Shown here piece after piece: positions 24,138-36,233 of a stretch of 64,000 nt of DNA (positions are counted from its first letter, which is position 1; each line of letters begins with the position of its first letter). Location of the stretch: the NCBI RefSeq assembly GCF_030272615.1, contig NC_081414.1, positions 765,060,483 through 765,124,482 of the forward strand. Reading direction: 5' to 3'. The translations under genes and the position numbers were made by a program. The notes under the pieces were generated by a model that was given only the letters and a program-made list of their open reading frames with translations, did no database searches and was not told the DNA's origin. Source of the stretch: Cryptomeria japonica. Its lineage: Eukaryota; Streptophyta; Pinopsida; Cupressales; Cupressaceae.

Positions 24138-26166
24138 TCTTTGTGTTTTGGTGAAAGTTTCGGTTAACTCAAGTATAGATATTTGAGCAGGAGTTTTGCA
24201 CAGTTGACTGACTAGATCATATTGAATTTTGGGTACGGTGTTTGTTAACATATGTCCCTTCAAGACATATTTTTGAGCTTTGGTTGTTACGTTGATGGAT
24301 TCATGTTCACGCCTATCTTTAATTGTGATAACATTGACTTGATTGTCCTCAGTTGATATGTGATTGATGGTGTTATTGTAGATGTGATTGATACGAGCTC
24401 CACGTGTATCGTTTGAGGTTGAAGCTCCATCCTTGTTGTAGTTTGGAAGAGGATTCTTGAAAGCTCTGTGGTCACCATTTGTCTTGAGACCACCGATCGT
24501 TAAATCACCTCTATCGATCATGTCTTGAACAATGTTTTTCAGCCTCATGCAATCATTTGTTTGATGACCTTTGTTGTGATGAAAATCACAAAAGTGTGAG
24601 TCATCCCACTAGGGTGGTTTGATTGGTGGTTCAAAGTTGTTGATTGCAGGTAAAGAGATAATTTTGTTTGCCAGGAGTTCTCTGAATGCTGACTCCAGTG
24701 ATTGTCCTAGTGGTGTGTAAATGTGTTTTGGAAAGTTGCTTGTGTTACCCCGTGAGTTTGAATTAGGTCCTCGATTGGTGTTATTGTTTTGGGTATTATT
24801 GGTGTTGTTGGTGTTTGGTTGATCTTGATTGGTATTTGGTGTGTAAGTGTTAGTGCCTAGGTTAGCACTTTTGGGATTCTTTGTAACTTGAGGATTACCT
24901 GATAATGCGAGCACGAGCTACTTTGATTTTGGATCATTTGATTCATTTCCTCCTTCATTTCCATTGTTTTTGTTTCTGGTCCAGAATCTGGATTTGTCCA
25001 AGCTGTTGTTGTTTTGGTTGTTGTAATTGGATGAACTTGTTCCTTCTTTGAAAAATTTCAACGTTCCTTTCTTGACACATGCCTCCTCTACTTGGATGCC
25101 ATTCTCGATCAATTAAGCAAAAGATGGTATGCATTGGAGTTTGAGTAGGTAACTCATCTCGCTATTCAAGTTGTCGATGAAAATTTTCATCTTTTCTTTT
25201 TGCAGGTATATCTCAAGGATATCTCGAAACCATCCATCACCAACATTGAAGGAATACCATGAATGTTTCATTGTTTTTCTTCTTGGTATTACAGACATCT
25301 AGCATAGTGATATCATGTTGAATGCTATAGGAATATTGAGTTATGAATTTGTTGACTAGTTCATCGAATGATCTGACAAGAGGTGTGATTTTGGATAACC
25401 ATTCCATTGTTTGTCCTCCCAAGCTTCCTGGGAACAACCTCATCAAATAGGTATCATCATGAGCGAATTCAAGACTCATTGTACAAAATTATCGAACATG
25501 ATCATGCTGATCTCTTTTCCCATCATATTTGTCAAATTTTGGAATGTTCGAGTTTGGGGGGAAAGGCACCATGTTCAACCATCTGTCAAAAGGATAAGGA
25601 CAAATTTCATTTAAGGAATACCATACTGTTGTCCCTTGTTGCATGTCTTGCATTTGTCTTTGTAACATTTGCATTTGTTGAGTAAGAGCAATCAAAGGTG
25701 CATTATTTTACCGAGGGAAGAATTCTTCCCTTGCATTAGTTCTAGGCTGAAATGGGGTATGTAACTGTATGTTTTTCTTGGGGATATGTTGCTCAGGGAT
25801 GTTTTGTTCTATCATATTTTGTTTAGGAATATCTTGCTCAGGGTCACATGCCTCTTCTTCTTGTTGTCGTTCTTGATATTCGTAATGTTGAGATCTTGTT
25901 CGAAAAATATCTGTGTCAAAGTCTTTAGGAAGTTTAACTCCTTTGCTTGTGAGCATGAGTAAGTATTTTTCCTTGTCATTTTCTATGAGTCTTTCCACAA
26001 TTTTTTGAAACGAAGCACTCTCTTGACATTCTTGAAGAAGTTCCTCAGAAATTTCGGTGTCCTCTAGATTTGAATGCTCGAAAGGATTTGATAATCTCTG
26101 ATTCAAGCTGGATTCTGATTGCATTTCGCTTTGTTTATTTCGTTGAGAGCGAGTAACAACAGGCAT
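24138..26166 (-). pseudogene. gag of the Tat element
   Basis: Starts MPVVTRSQRNK at 26,166 (ATG) and is broken by a stop near 25,705 and several further stops or shifts. The retrotransposon Gag core reads FDRWLNMVPFPP, IPKFDKYDGKRDQHDHV, EFAHDDTYLMRLFPGSLGG, TMEWLSKI, FDELVNKFITQYSY. An Asn-rich stretch follows, then a zinc-knuckle-like FCDFHHNKGHQTNDC (Cys-X2-His-X4-His-X4-Cys) near 24,550-24,600, typical of Tat gag C-termini. Gag packages the RNA in virus-like particles. Confidence 0.88.
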
Positions 26167-26999
26167 CTAGTAGAAGCTTTCTGTGACAAAAGGAATGAAC
26201 TCTTCTTCAATGTTTTGTTCAGGGGTTGGTGGTTCAACTCGAGGTATGTTGTAAGTGATGCACTCTTCTAGAAAGAATGTCGGATTGATCTTCCCTCCAC
26301 GATTTATGTGTTGACTAAATGCGGACTTCTAACATAATGCTCTACTCCTTAATGGTTCCTTGTCAAATTTGTTTGTTTTGTTTTGAAGGTATAATCGTAT
26401 ATGACGAAGGAATGTTCAATGAGATTTGAAGAGTTGACGATTGATGTATAAAAATCTATTTCTTTTGGCAAGTTTTGAAGAACTCGGTTGTTGTTTCTTC
26501 AACTTAGTATCATGATAAATATTCTTTCTTCTCAGAATATGAGGATTAGTCATGCACAAGCGATCAATGGTTTCCTTTGATTTGTTTTTGGATTTAGTTG
26601 GGCTTGTTTTGGAAACTCAAGTTTTACTTTATCAAAGTGAAGGTTTAGATGCCCCCTCACAACAAAGTGTGTCAAATGATATGGAATAAAGTCTCCCAAT
26701 ATGGAAACTTGATTTGACAACTTGGAGTTTTAAACAAGTGTGTTTTGGGATAGAAATCCGTTTGATTGAAAGGACCTGTTTGCCACTTGTGATGATGTTT
26801 CCTGATTTTGATAGGAGAGATATGTTTATCTTGCGACTAGTTTCAGATTTGAGACAACTTTGCTTGTAGAAATAGCTTTTGATACTCTGTTTTTGGTTTT
26901 TCTGCTTGATGAAGTTCAGGCTAATGAAGGAAAGTTTTCAAAATTGTTCTCAAAATTTTCAAAATTGACCTTTGTTTTGCCCCCTACTTTTCTAGTTTT

Positions 27000-27405
27000 G
27001 GCTATGCGCTAAAATAGAAACTCTATGCGCTACAGAAAGTTCTCAATGCGCTAATGAAAATACCCCACGCGTTAAGCCGATGCTTCAACGCGCTAATTGG
27101 TTCAAAACTGTTTAACTTTGTTTCAAATTTTGTTCAAAAGGTCATGTGCTAACATGGGCCTTCTATGCGCTAACAGTTAAACCCTACGTGCTAAGGTTTG
27201 GCTCCCACGTGCTAAGCTGATGATTCAATGCGCTAAGCTGTTTGCAAGACGTGCTAAGCTATTTGCAAGATGCGCTAATTGTAGCTGTTGGTTTTTATAT
27301 CTTGGTGAAACGTTACTGTTAAGATTTGATGTGCTAAAGATAAGGTTTAATGTGCTAAAAGATGGTTCCTACACGCTAAGAAGTTGCTCTTACGCGCTAA
27401 ACTTC
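27000..27405 (-). repeat. TTAGCGCAT array 1 in the gypsy leader
   Basis: About 16 copies of plus-strand ATGCGCTAA or close variants (ACGCGCTAA, ACGTGCTAA, ATGTGCTAA), i.e. TTAGCGCAT in the sense of the retrotransposon RNA, mostly 19-24 bp apart with one gap near 27,096-27,150. Confidence 0.85.
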
Positions 27406-28909
27406 CTTGACTTGGTTGTTTTTCTGCAATTTTGGAATTTTGCCTTGAGTTTTTAGTGTTGATAGATGATTTTTTGAAGTAACAAATGAAAGCACGACAC
27501 CAAAGAGACAACCATTTTGCTTAATCTAAACAATAAGTGTATGTTCTGCGATGATGTGTTCCAATCTCCAATATTTTAATAGGTTTAGATACAACATGCA
27601 CTTCAGTCAAACTCTTTATTCAAGGGTCATAAGCAATATCATAGCCCACTAGTCTCGATACTCTGTCAGCTCAAACAGTTTTGTCACTCCCTAGGAGGCG
27701 CCCAATTTTTTGCCTTTTGCCAAAAATTAACTCAAAGTGAATTGCTTCACAATTGAGTAGCTATCTTGGGAGATATGTGGTGAGTAATCTTGGGGGTGGA
27801 TTCTTCCCCACCCTTGCACTATGATATTACAAATGTCTGGTTACTGAGTCGGCTCAAAGTTTCTATGCTAAGGTTCATAATCAAGCTTCTTGTTCGGCTG
27901 TCAGTGATAAACTCCCTCAGGAGGCTTCCCAACCTTTAGAACAAAGGCTTTACCTATCTCAAGGACACTGGGGGAAGGCTAATCAATGCACGCAACTGTT
28001 GAAAAGGACTTTCGTCACTTTCCACTTTTGATTATAGTGGGTTGGAACACTTGGCGTCAAAGTCGTTTCCCACTTAGGTCGTTCCCTTCACACTGGCCAA
28101 AGAATGGCTTTAAGAGTTTTCAACCCCTCGGAAAGGCAGGCCTGCTAAAGGATGTAAATGCTTGAAGTACAGAAAGCTTAAGAATGGTTTGGCTTTTTGA
28201 TCACCCAATTAAGGGGAGAGCATATACCTTCCACTTTCGAGACAAGGCAATCAAGTTGTTCTTTTTATCCCTTCAAAGCAATGATTTTTTTAATCCTATA
28301 TGGAGATGTTGCTCCATGAAAACATGGTGTTCTTTTTAACTTTTTAGGGCAATGATTTTCTGATCTATTGAAAAGGAACCTAGTCAACAAAATGAACACG
28401 ATGTTTCATCAACAAAAGAAATCAATTGAAAGGGGAAGATTTTCCCTCTTTAGCTAAAAAAGGACTTTTGAGACTTGGTGTGATTCTTTTCTTTGCAAAA
28501 ACTAAAAATGGATCCTTTTATGCACCAAAGGATGGTGAAGTTCTTTTTAACCTCTTTTTGATTGCAAAAATGGAAAATTGACTTGTTCTTTTTAAAACCC
28601 AATTGAAGATTTTGTTTTTCCAAGAAAAGCAAAAAAATTGTTATTGTGGTTCTTTTTATAGCCCAAACAAGGTGAGTTCAATTTTACCCCATAAGAATTA
28701 AACGACCTTAAATTTTAACTAACTTAACTAAGTTAGTAAAAACTTAAATTAGTGTAACTCTAAAAGTAAAACTATGCTCCTCCCTACAAGAAAATGTTAA
28801 AGACCCTACAAAATACCAACCCAAAACGGTTAGAAAAATACAGGCTCTTGTGGACTTCAACAAGTCAATTTTTAGGCTTGGTTACAATTTTAGTTTTTGC
28901 CTCTGTCTG

Positions 28910-29172
28910 TGATGCACTATAGAACAGACTGTATGCGCTACAGGATGACTGTGATGCGCTATCGGACAGACCCGATGCGCTAAGCTATTTTCTGGATGTG
29001 CTACTCTGTTTTTCTCCCGCGTCGAGACCTACAAGAAAATATTAGTGGGAACGATGCGCTAAGGTAAAGACTACATGCGCTATAGAATAGACCCCACACG
29101 CTAAACAATGAGCCCGATGTGCTAGAAGATTAACCAGATGTGCTAAGGGATGTTCCCTACGCGCTAATTCAT
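28910..29172 (-). repeat. TTAGCGCAT array 2 in the gypsy leader
   Basis: About 11 copies of the same core immediately downstream of the primer site, again in the sense of the retrotransposon RNA. It is separated from array 1 by about 1.5 kb without the motif. Confidence 0.85.
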
Positions 29173-29232
29173 GTTTCTCGTGTACCTGCAAAAGTTATTA
29201 TTTTTTAAAAACTGATTTGATTAATGGCGTAG

Positions 29233-29250
29233 TGCCCCACGGTGGGCACT
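29233..29250 (-). other. primer-binding site of the Tat element
   Basis: On the minus strand GTGCCCACCGTGGGGC lies a few bases inside the 5' LTR end. It resembles the GGCGCCCACCGTGGGGC type of primer site that follows the 5' LTR in many plant gypsy elements. I do not assign the tRNA with certainty. Confidence 0.65.
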
Positions 29251-29255
29251 AGAAA

Positions 29256-30750
29256 TGTATGTGGGGAAAGCGGGTCGATGAAACTTAAAATGTGAAAAAA
29301 AGAAGTATCAAAGAGGCTTGCTCACACACCCACAGGACTTCTTGGTGCAAGTTATGGAGTCATGAAGAATGACTCAACTTCCCAAGGATGGTTCCATGGT
29401 TCTCTATCTCACAAGGTCCCTCAAACCAATGCCTTTGCTCTCAGATCATTGAGCAAAGTGGTTTAGGGATGACAAATGCAAGAACGAGGGATGCTTATGA
29501 TGGATTTAGTTATGAAAATGCATCCTATCTATGCATGATTCTACAAATGTAATTAACTAGATTATAAAATCACAAGATTAGTAGCAATACTATCCTAACA
29601 TGATATACTAGTTTATGAGTTAAGCTAATGATAAAGGAAATAGTCTAAAATGCTTATTAGATTAATTCCTATTGCAAAGAAAGACTAGATGTATTGATAA
29701 AAATGAGCGTAAATGAGATACTAAAATCTTGCATGGATCTCTAAAATGAAGGATGGAGAGCTCTATTTATAGCAAAAATAGGGCAATGGATGGTCAAGAT
29801 TGAAAGAGTTGATCAAGGGTCAAGATTGAAAGTTGTCAATCCATGTTTTCAATTTTCACCAATGAAAAGGTGACAATTGTCAACATAAGTTTGGTTGAGA
29901 GGAGAGGTAAGAAGCATTAAATGCTTGAAAAGACCTCATGGTTACCTTAGAAGGTAAGGGTTAAGGTTAGGTTAGGGTTATCCAATGGATAAAGATTTTA
30001 CCCAAGGGGTAAACTCTTGTGCAAAGGTTAAAGGGATAACCATGGTCAAAGCAATAAATGCTTGATGAGACCCTTGAGTTAGATGGAGGTTGAGTTAGTC
30101 AAAAAGTCTCTAACCATGCCACAAAGGGCTAGTTAACCATTAATGGTTTGAAGACTTTGGGGACAAATTTGTAAGAGTCCTTCCAAATTTGGGGGCTTGT
30201 TGAATGGATAAAGGCTTTAATGCATTTTGAAGACTTTACTCCAAATTTGAGAAGTGACCTCCTCAAATTTAGGGAAAGGGGATAATGAATAGGTTTGGGC
30301 TAATTGATTAGGATTAGAAGAATCTAGAAGAATTTAGGAAAGGGGTTTAGAAGACAAGTGGGAGATGTAGGAAAATGCAAGTGGGTGAGAAATAATAGGA
30401 TTTAATTAAAATAAATTGCTTTATTTCAATTTGGTTGCAATTTGGGAAATTGAATAAATTATATTTATTCAATTTGGGAAATTGAATAAATTATATTTAT
30501 TCAATTTGGGGTGGACTATTAATTAAATGTAAAATTAATTAAAAGTAGATAAAAAGGGGTTTAATTAAATAAAATGATTTATTCAATTAAATGATGCAAA
30601 AGGTTCTAGTGAATTTAACTAAATAAATTGAATGATTTACTTAATTAAGTAGAGGAATGTGGTTGATTTAGTTAAAATTAGATTTACCTAAAATAGAGGA
30701 ATGAACATAAAATATTCATTTAGGAATATGGTCATTTTTATACGTCTACA
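29256..30750 (-). repeat. 5' LTR of the Tat element
   Basis: 1,495 bp; TATA motif on the minus strand near 29,758-29,775. It differs from the 3' LTR by scattered substitutions, a duplicated palindrome (TTGAATAAAT/ATTTATTCAA, about 30,450-30,510) and a 15-base loss near 30,198. Confidence 0.93.
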
Positions 30751-30942
30751 GTTTTTAATGTGATTTTCATTAGTTTTGTTTGATTTGTTCATTCTATCAA
30801 AATATTATACTTTTAGAATGTGGCCTAATTTATCTTATTTAATACACTAATATCAAGACCACTTCATTGATATGTGATTGGCAACTATAATTGCACTATG
30901 TATAAAGTGTCATTCTCATAATTTGTTGGGGACATCTTTTGA

Positions 30943-32270
30943 TTGAGTAATTTTTGGGTGTGCATTATGTTGTCTATTAGCTCTTCCATTATGTTTTCTT
31001 ATAATAGGAAAAAACAAGCTGAACTTCTAACACCATATAATTATGCCACATCATCAATATACAATTATCTAAGGGAAAAGGGCCCTGATATATATGTAAA
31101 TAAAACTACTATTGAACCCATTGATGCTAAAGAAAATGAGGAGTGGGAAATCCAATACAAGAAAAATCTTAGTCATGTAATAATGAGCATCTTTTGATTA
31201 CAATTCGTCTTGAATTATATACAATACCTAAGGAGGCTTGGGAAATTATTGAAAAATGTATTGTAAAAGTGACAAGACTAGGGGATATTAGACTAATAGT
31301 GAGTTGATGAATGTAGATCATAATAGTCCTAACCACATCTAGGATTATATCTCCATGTTTAAACAACTAAGCACATAACTAAAGGATTGTAAGATTGATA
31401 AAAAGACCGATTTATAGCTAATTTTGAATGTGTTGTCTAAGCTTGGGCCTAAGTATTTAGTTTTGGTTTTAATATTTCATATTATTGACCTTTTATGGGA
31501 GCTACATACGTTTTAGCTACTTTTGATGCATTTTTCAATATTTCAATTCAATAAGAAGTGAATATAATTCAAATGGGAACAATAATTTTCTACATCACAT
31601 TAATGGCTAGTAAGCCCAAGTGACAAATTTAATCAAGGAATCTTGAAAAGAAAAAAATACGCACAAAGATAGTGCATAGTTAGATTCTAAACATTCTTCC
31701 TCCAACAAGGAATAATATAAGGAGAAAAGCTGAATGTGTACAAAATAGTGCATGATGGACACATTTGCTACACAAAATATATTGATGAGTTGAAGCATCT
31801 TCTACATAAAAACAATATAAAATGTCCTTCAACTATATGTCATTAGATTCATCTTCTTACTCAAAGTTAGACAAACAAAAGTGGGCAAACAAATGTTATT
31901 ATTGTAGATACTAATTTAGGGAGATGGATCCTTGATTTTGGGACTTCACATCATATGGATTCATCAAATAATATATATTTAGTATTTAATATTTTTTCTT
32001 CATCACATATCTTGACGAGTAACAACATACATATGTATGTTAGTGGAAGAGGGCCTATTGAAGTGAGGTCTCCTTCACTGATATTCTTTTTGCAACTTCA
32101 TTATCAACTAACCTTCTTTCTATCTAACAAATTGCATATAGTGTGATAAGGAAGAGTGTTGAGTTGACACTAGATTCTATGTTCATTCAAGATTTGTAGA
32201 GAAAAAGATCTTATCAAAATTGTGAAGGTCGATGATTAGTCTATATTATAAACCTTCACACATTTGTTGA
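30943..32270 (+). pseudogene. Copia gag-protease relic
   Basis: Plus-strand fragments of a Copia polyprotein in several frames. Gag: KENEEWEIQYKKNLSHVIMS continuing into TIRLELYTIPKEAWEIIEKC (31,080-31,270). Protease: WILDFGTSHHM near 31,930 (canonical WILDSGASHHM, with the Ser and Ala of the active-site motif altered). Then TDILFATSLSTNLLSI and, near 32,160-32,260, a pre-integrase-like SMFIQDL. Integrase and RT are missing or unrecognisable. The Tat element lies about 190 bp upstream and may have landed in this older element. Confidence 0.78.
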
Positions 32271-33382
32271 TATTTATTCTATTGATTTTCACACTTAAGA
32301 ATCTAGTATAGACACTTCTAAGGAGATATAGTATGGTCATTTGAACCTTCAATTTTTTTCATCAACTTTGGTTTTAGATATATGTGTTGGCATTCATATC
32401 TTGTTGCTTCTATTAAGTCTATTATTAAAATACATCTATGGATTTAAATGATTCTTTAATATTTATAGTGGGATCATATTCAATATCTTCTAGAGATAGA
32501 TCCTTGGGATGAGTACTTGAGATCTTATAGGTTTTTTTGTGATCCCCTTGTAGATTTAAAGGACACACTTTAGGGCATTGAGACCCTCTTTGATGATAAT
32601 TTTGTCACAAATATAATCACTTCCTCTTTGGATCTTGTCCTACATTCATTTCCACAAGTTTCTATACTATCACTTAAATCTTTAGTTAGGGCTAGGAATC
32701 TTGATTTATTGTAGTACCTCTTGACATCAACATGGTGACACTTAATAAAATTCCAAATACATCATACATTTTGATATCTCTTCCCCCATATTCCTTTCAA
32801 GAATTAGAAGATATCCTACATTCACCTTTGTGTTTGTTTCTTCTTAAGGGGGGGAACATTATTTAGCATTTATGGATCATCTTTAGCATTCATAGTCAAA
32901 CATCTACAATCAAAGAAGGAGACTACAACTTGAGAAGGGGTTTCATAATCTATCTTCTTGTTTATCTATTTGAGATGGGGGGTGGGGGAAAGGAGCTTCT
33001 CTCTCTTTACTTTGGCATCATGGAGAGAGAGGGATGACACTTTCTTTTTGAGGGAGATTTAATTTGTATGAGGCTTTATCCTTCCTAGTTCCTTGAGGGA
33101 GAGATTTATAGATGGTTAGCTAAAATGGCTACACATTTGTTAAGACCTATGCATCCATCTCTCATACCCACCTAAGCTATTCTTATGAGGGTGTTGGTGT
33201 ATTATTTTATTTTTGTTACATATTATGCACTTAGGATAGGATAATCTTGTGGAGGTAGGTTTCTACTTAGACAAGTTGATTTTGCATCATGTGACTTTCA
33301 CTTTCCTAGCATGGCAGAGATATGCACACTTTTGAATCTATTTCCTTTATCACACATCGTTTGTATTTTCACATTTGTTGGT
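32271..33382. other. probable Copia debris, no gene
   Basis: No coding motif. A purine tract AAGGGGGGG at 32,846-32,854 resembles the tract preceding a 3' LTR and may mark the end of the decayed Copia element, but no matching 5' LTR is in the window. Confidence 0.35.
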
Positions 33383-33414
<32 letters not shown>

Positions 33415-33423
33415 CACACACAC
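33383..33423. repeat. compound microsatellite (TC)n(AC)n
   Basis: About eight TC units followed by about twelve AC units, uninterrupted. Confidence 0.95.
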
Positions 33424-35662
33424 TTGTAGCTCTCATTTGAGCTGTTGTCTCCATAGTAAAATTTTATGCTTTCCCATTCATTTTAGGTTCAATTTGATCC
33501 AATTTGTCTTTTGTGTAATAAGTTGCATGGAATAGGAGTATTTTAGTGTAAAATAAATACATTAGATGAGCCTTGATCAATCTTGACTTGCCACATCCAA
33601 TGAATCAATATTCAACTTGCAAATTACTTGTTCCCTTAATTCATTTTGTTCCTTGAGATCAAACTTTATTTTTTCATAAAAAAATTGACCCCCACATTTT
33701 TTAATTCAAAATTCAAAAGTATGTGTATGTCATCCCCTTCAAACTAGTTTTTTCTTACTGGTTTTAATGTAAAAATAAATAAATAATAATCTAGAGTGTT
33801 GGAATAAGCCCTAATTCATTATGATCAACATAGAATTACTAGACACCTCTTGCAAACATCAAGATTACATCAGACATCCACAATAAGACATGATTAAGCA
33901 TATTACATGATTGCTTATTGTATCTTTGATAATTTCTTGTATATCATGGAATCAATCCAACTAGATGTTTGACAAAGGGAGAATATACTCTACTTAGCTA
34001 ACTCCTCAAAGATGTTTGTCAACACCACTGATCACTTATTGGAGGTCCAAATATTTAGGCAAATTCAAGATTATCATACATAGAAGATTGATTTTGTGAA
34101 ATTGAAATCAATTCTACAATACACTTTTACTTAGAATTGATTTTATGACATAAAATCAACTTGTAATCCATTTTTCAATGGCTATAATTTTAAATGCCCA
34201 TGCTAGTGAAAAATGAGTTGCATATTGTAAAAAAATGACAAAATAAAGTTATATTTGGTAATAGAAAGTTAGAGACTAGTTGAGTAAAGAGGCCATAAGA
34301 ATAATTTTGGCTATACAATATTGTTAAAATTTTAACATTGCACTATTGATTCTTCTTCATTCAATGTGACAGAGGTACCGCAAAAAAATAGAGTTTTCTA
34401 AATTATTGATCTTTTCCTTTCATCAATATAAGTTGTTAGAGATACTTATTCCAATTGTTGCACCATTGTTATTCAATCCAACATGTCATATGTGAACCTA
34501 TAAAAATAAATTTGTATCATATTCATCCCTAATATGAAAAAAGAAAGCCCATTAAAATCATTTTTTTTATTAAGTGAAACCAAAAAACTAAAAAACATGG
34601 CATTGAGAGCTATAGGAAGTAAATTAAAAGATATGCTTGCTTAAAAGAAACGAATTTTATCAAAAAGATAAAAACATTGAATCAAGGAGGAGGTTTGTGA
34701 GGGGACCATCAACCCAACTTTCCATATTTCTTCTTTAGTTTTCCATTCTTCCACTCCCTTTTACTTTTTGATATAAAAGGTAATAAATTCACTTGTGGTA
34801 GAGAGATTACAATGTACTTTGGAAGAATTAGAGTAGGAGTTTTCCTAGATTAATCTATTTTGAAAATAGTTGGTATATCTCTTTGCAAAATCTCAAGTCT
34901 TTGAAGTTATAATTTGTAATCTTTTGAATTCAAGAACATTATGTGATTATGTATATATCTAGTTTTTCATATTGTGTTTATTTTTTGTAAATGAAGTTCA
35001 GATGCTTTTCTAACTATGCTCCCTTTTGTTTTGTCAGTCAATTGAATTAGAACATTTAGAATAGTTTTCTATCTTTCATTAGAAAGTAAAACTTCTATTT
35101 GTAAATCTGAAATTTTTTGAACCTCTTGCAAGTTAATACCTATGTCATTGTTGCTTTCCATTTATTATAGTTGTGTTTATGTTACCTCCCATTTCACATC
35201 CCACACATCAAAGTCATTGCAAGTGAACATTCTTGCATTGGTTTTTAGCCTTTAAGATAGGCTTAATTTTCATCCATTTTATTCTCTTTTCTCCTCCCCC
35301 CTCTCCCTCCAAGAGTTAGTGATCTCATTGAAAACATTATGAGGGACTGACTTCTAAATTCCTAGAGGCTAACTCACAAATCACATCCCATGTTTCCTAG
35401 AGGTTAACTCACAAACCACGTCCCATGTTTTTGAGGTTTTCCATGTTTGTGCAAGTTTGTACACAGCATTCAGGTGCAAATTTGAACATCAACAGAACCC
35501 ATATCATTTAGCAATCATTTTTTTAATAAAATGAATATATTTGACATATCACAAAATATTTACTGGATGATAAATCATTAAACATCTCTTAAAAACATAT
35601 TGACATTGAAACTAGAACTAAATACCTTAATTTTTTTTTTTGTTTATTTAATTTTTCCACAT
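33424..35662. other. unassigned AT-rich sequence
   Basis: No gene or transposon family recognised. A 37-bp-scale tandem duplication (CCTAGAGGYTAACTCACAAA) occurs near 35,360-35,430. Confidence 0.4.
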
Positions 35663-36095
35663 TTATTCGTCATTCTCGACTGTATATCCCATCACAACAA
35701 TTTAATAATTAATTTACCATAGAATGGTGCATTCATGTCTTTAGAAGATCAAACCTCATTTTCAATTCATTAACACAATATGTAATTGCAGACATATGGT
35801 TTCCACAGTCTATAATATTGTACATAATTTCTGGTTTTGATTCTGAGTTTTTTTCCTCCACATTCCTTCATCAGGAAGTAATTATTTATCATTCTCAACT
35901 GTATATCCCATCACAACAATTTAATAATTATTTTATCATAGAATAGTGCATTCATGTCTTTAGAAGATCGAACCTCATTTTCAATTCGTTAACACAATAT
36001 GTAATTGCAGACATATGATTTCCACAGTCTATAATATTGTACATAATTTCTGCTTTTGATTCTGAGTTTTTTTCCTTGATATTCCTTCATAAAGA
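35663..36095. repeat. 219-bp tandem duplication downstream of the LRR gene
   Basis: Two adjacent copies; CATTCTCRACTGTATATCCC starts at 35,671 and 35,890. The copies differ at only a few positions by eye. It lies 140 bp past the stop codon of the LRR receptor-like gene, so it could lie within or near its 3' end. Confidence 0.9.
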
Positions 36096-36233
36096 AGGAA
36101 GACAAGAGAAGATGAAAGATCATGGAGTTTGATCCCAAACATCAAGAAAAATAACTCACATAATCAAAACCAAAAACTATGCACAACAATATATAATGAT
36201 AAATGGAGTACATGTAAACCTATTGAACAAGAC

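Larger units (their letters stand above)
26167..29232 (-). other. long 5' leader of the Tat element
   Basis: About 3.1 kb between primer site and gag with no long ORF. It holds two arrays of the TTAGCGCAT core (separate entries), and five spaced copies of TAAAAAGAAC on the minus strand between about 28,259 and 28,659. It may contain packaging or regulatory signals; that is inference. Confidence 0.7.
10321..30750 (-). mobile_element. Tat-lineage Ty3/gypsy LTR retrotransposon, full length, 20.4 kb
   Basis: LTRs at 10,321-11,777 and 29,256-30,750 begin TGTATG and end GTCTACA on the plus strand and are bounded by the exact 5-bp duplication GTTTT (10,316-10,320; 30,751-30,755). Coding order on the minus strand is gag, protease, G-patch, RT, RNase H, a second RNase H, integrase. 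That gypsy order with a second (archaeal-type) RNase H after the RT-linked one is the hallmark of the plant Tat/Ogre/Retand lineage. Between pol and the 3' LTR lies an antisense plant-mobile-domain gene. All ORFs carry stops or frameshifts, so this copy cannot transpose by itself. LTRs look closely similar by eye, with a few indels (a duplicated palindromic segment near 30,450-30,510 and a 15-base loss near 30,198). A solo LTR sits inside pol. Confidence 0.93.

Noticed and set aside
16736-26166. Endogenous pararetrovirus (caulimovirid)
   Set aside because: LTRs with a target duplication, an integrase and a second RNase H show a Tat-type gypsy retrotransposon; no movement-protein motif was seen.
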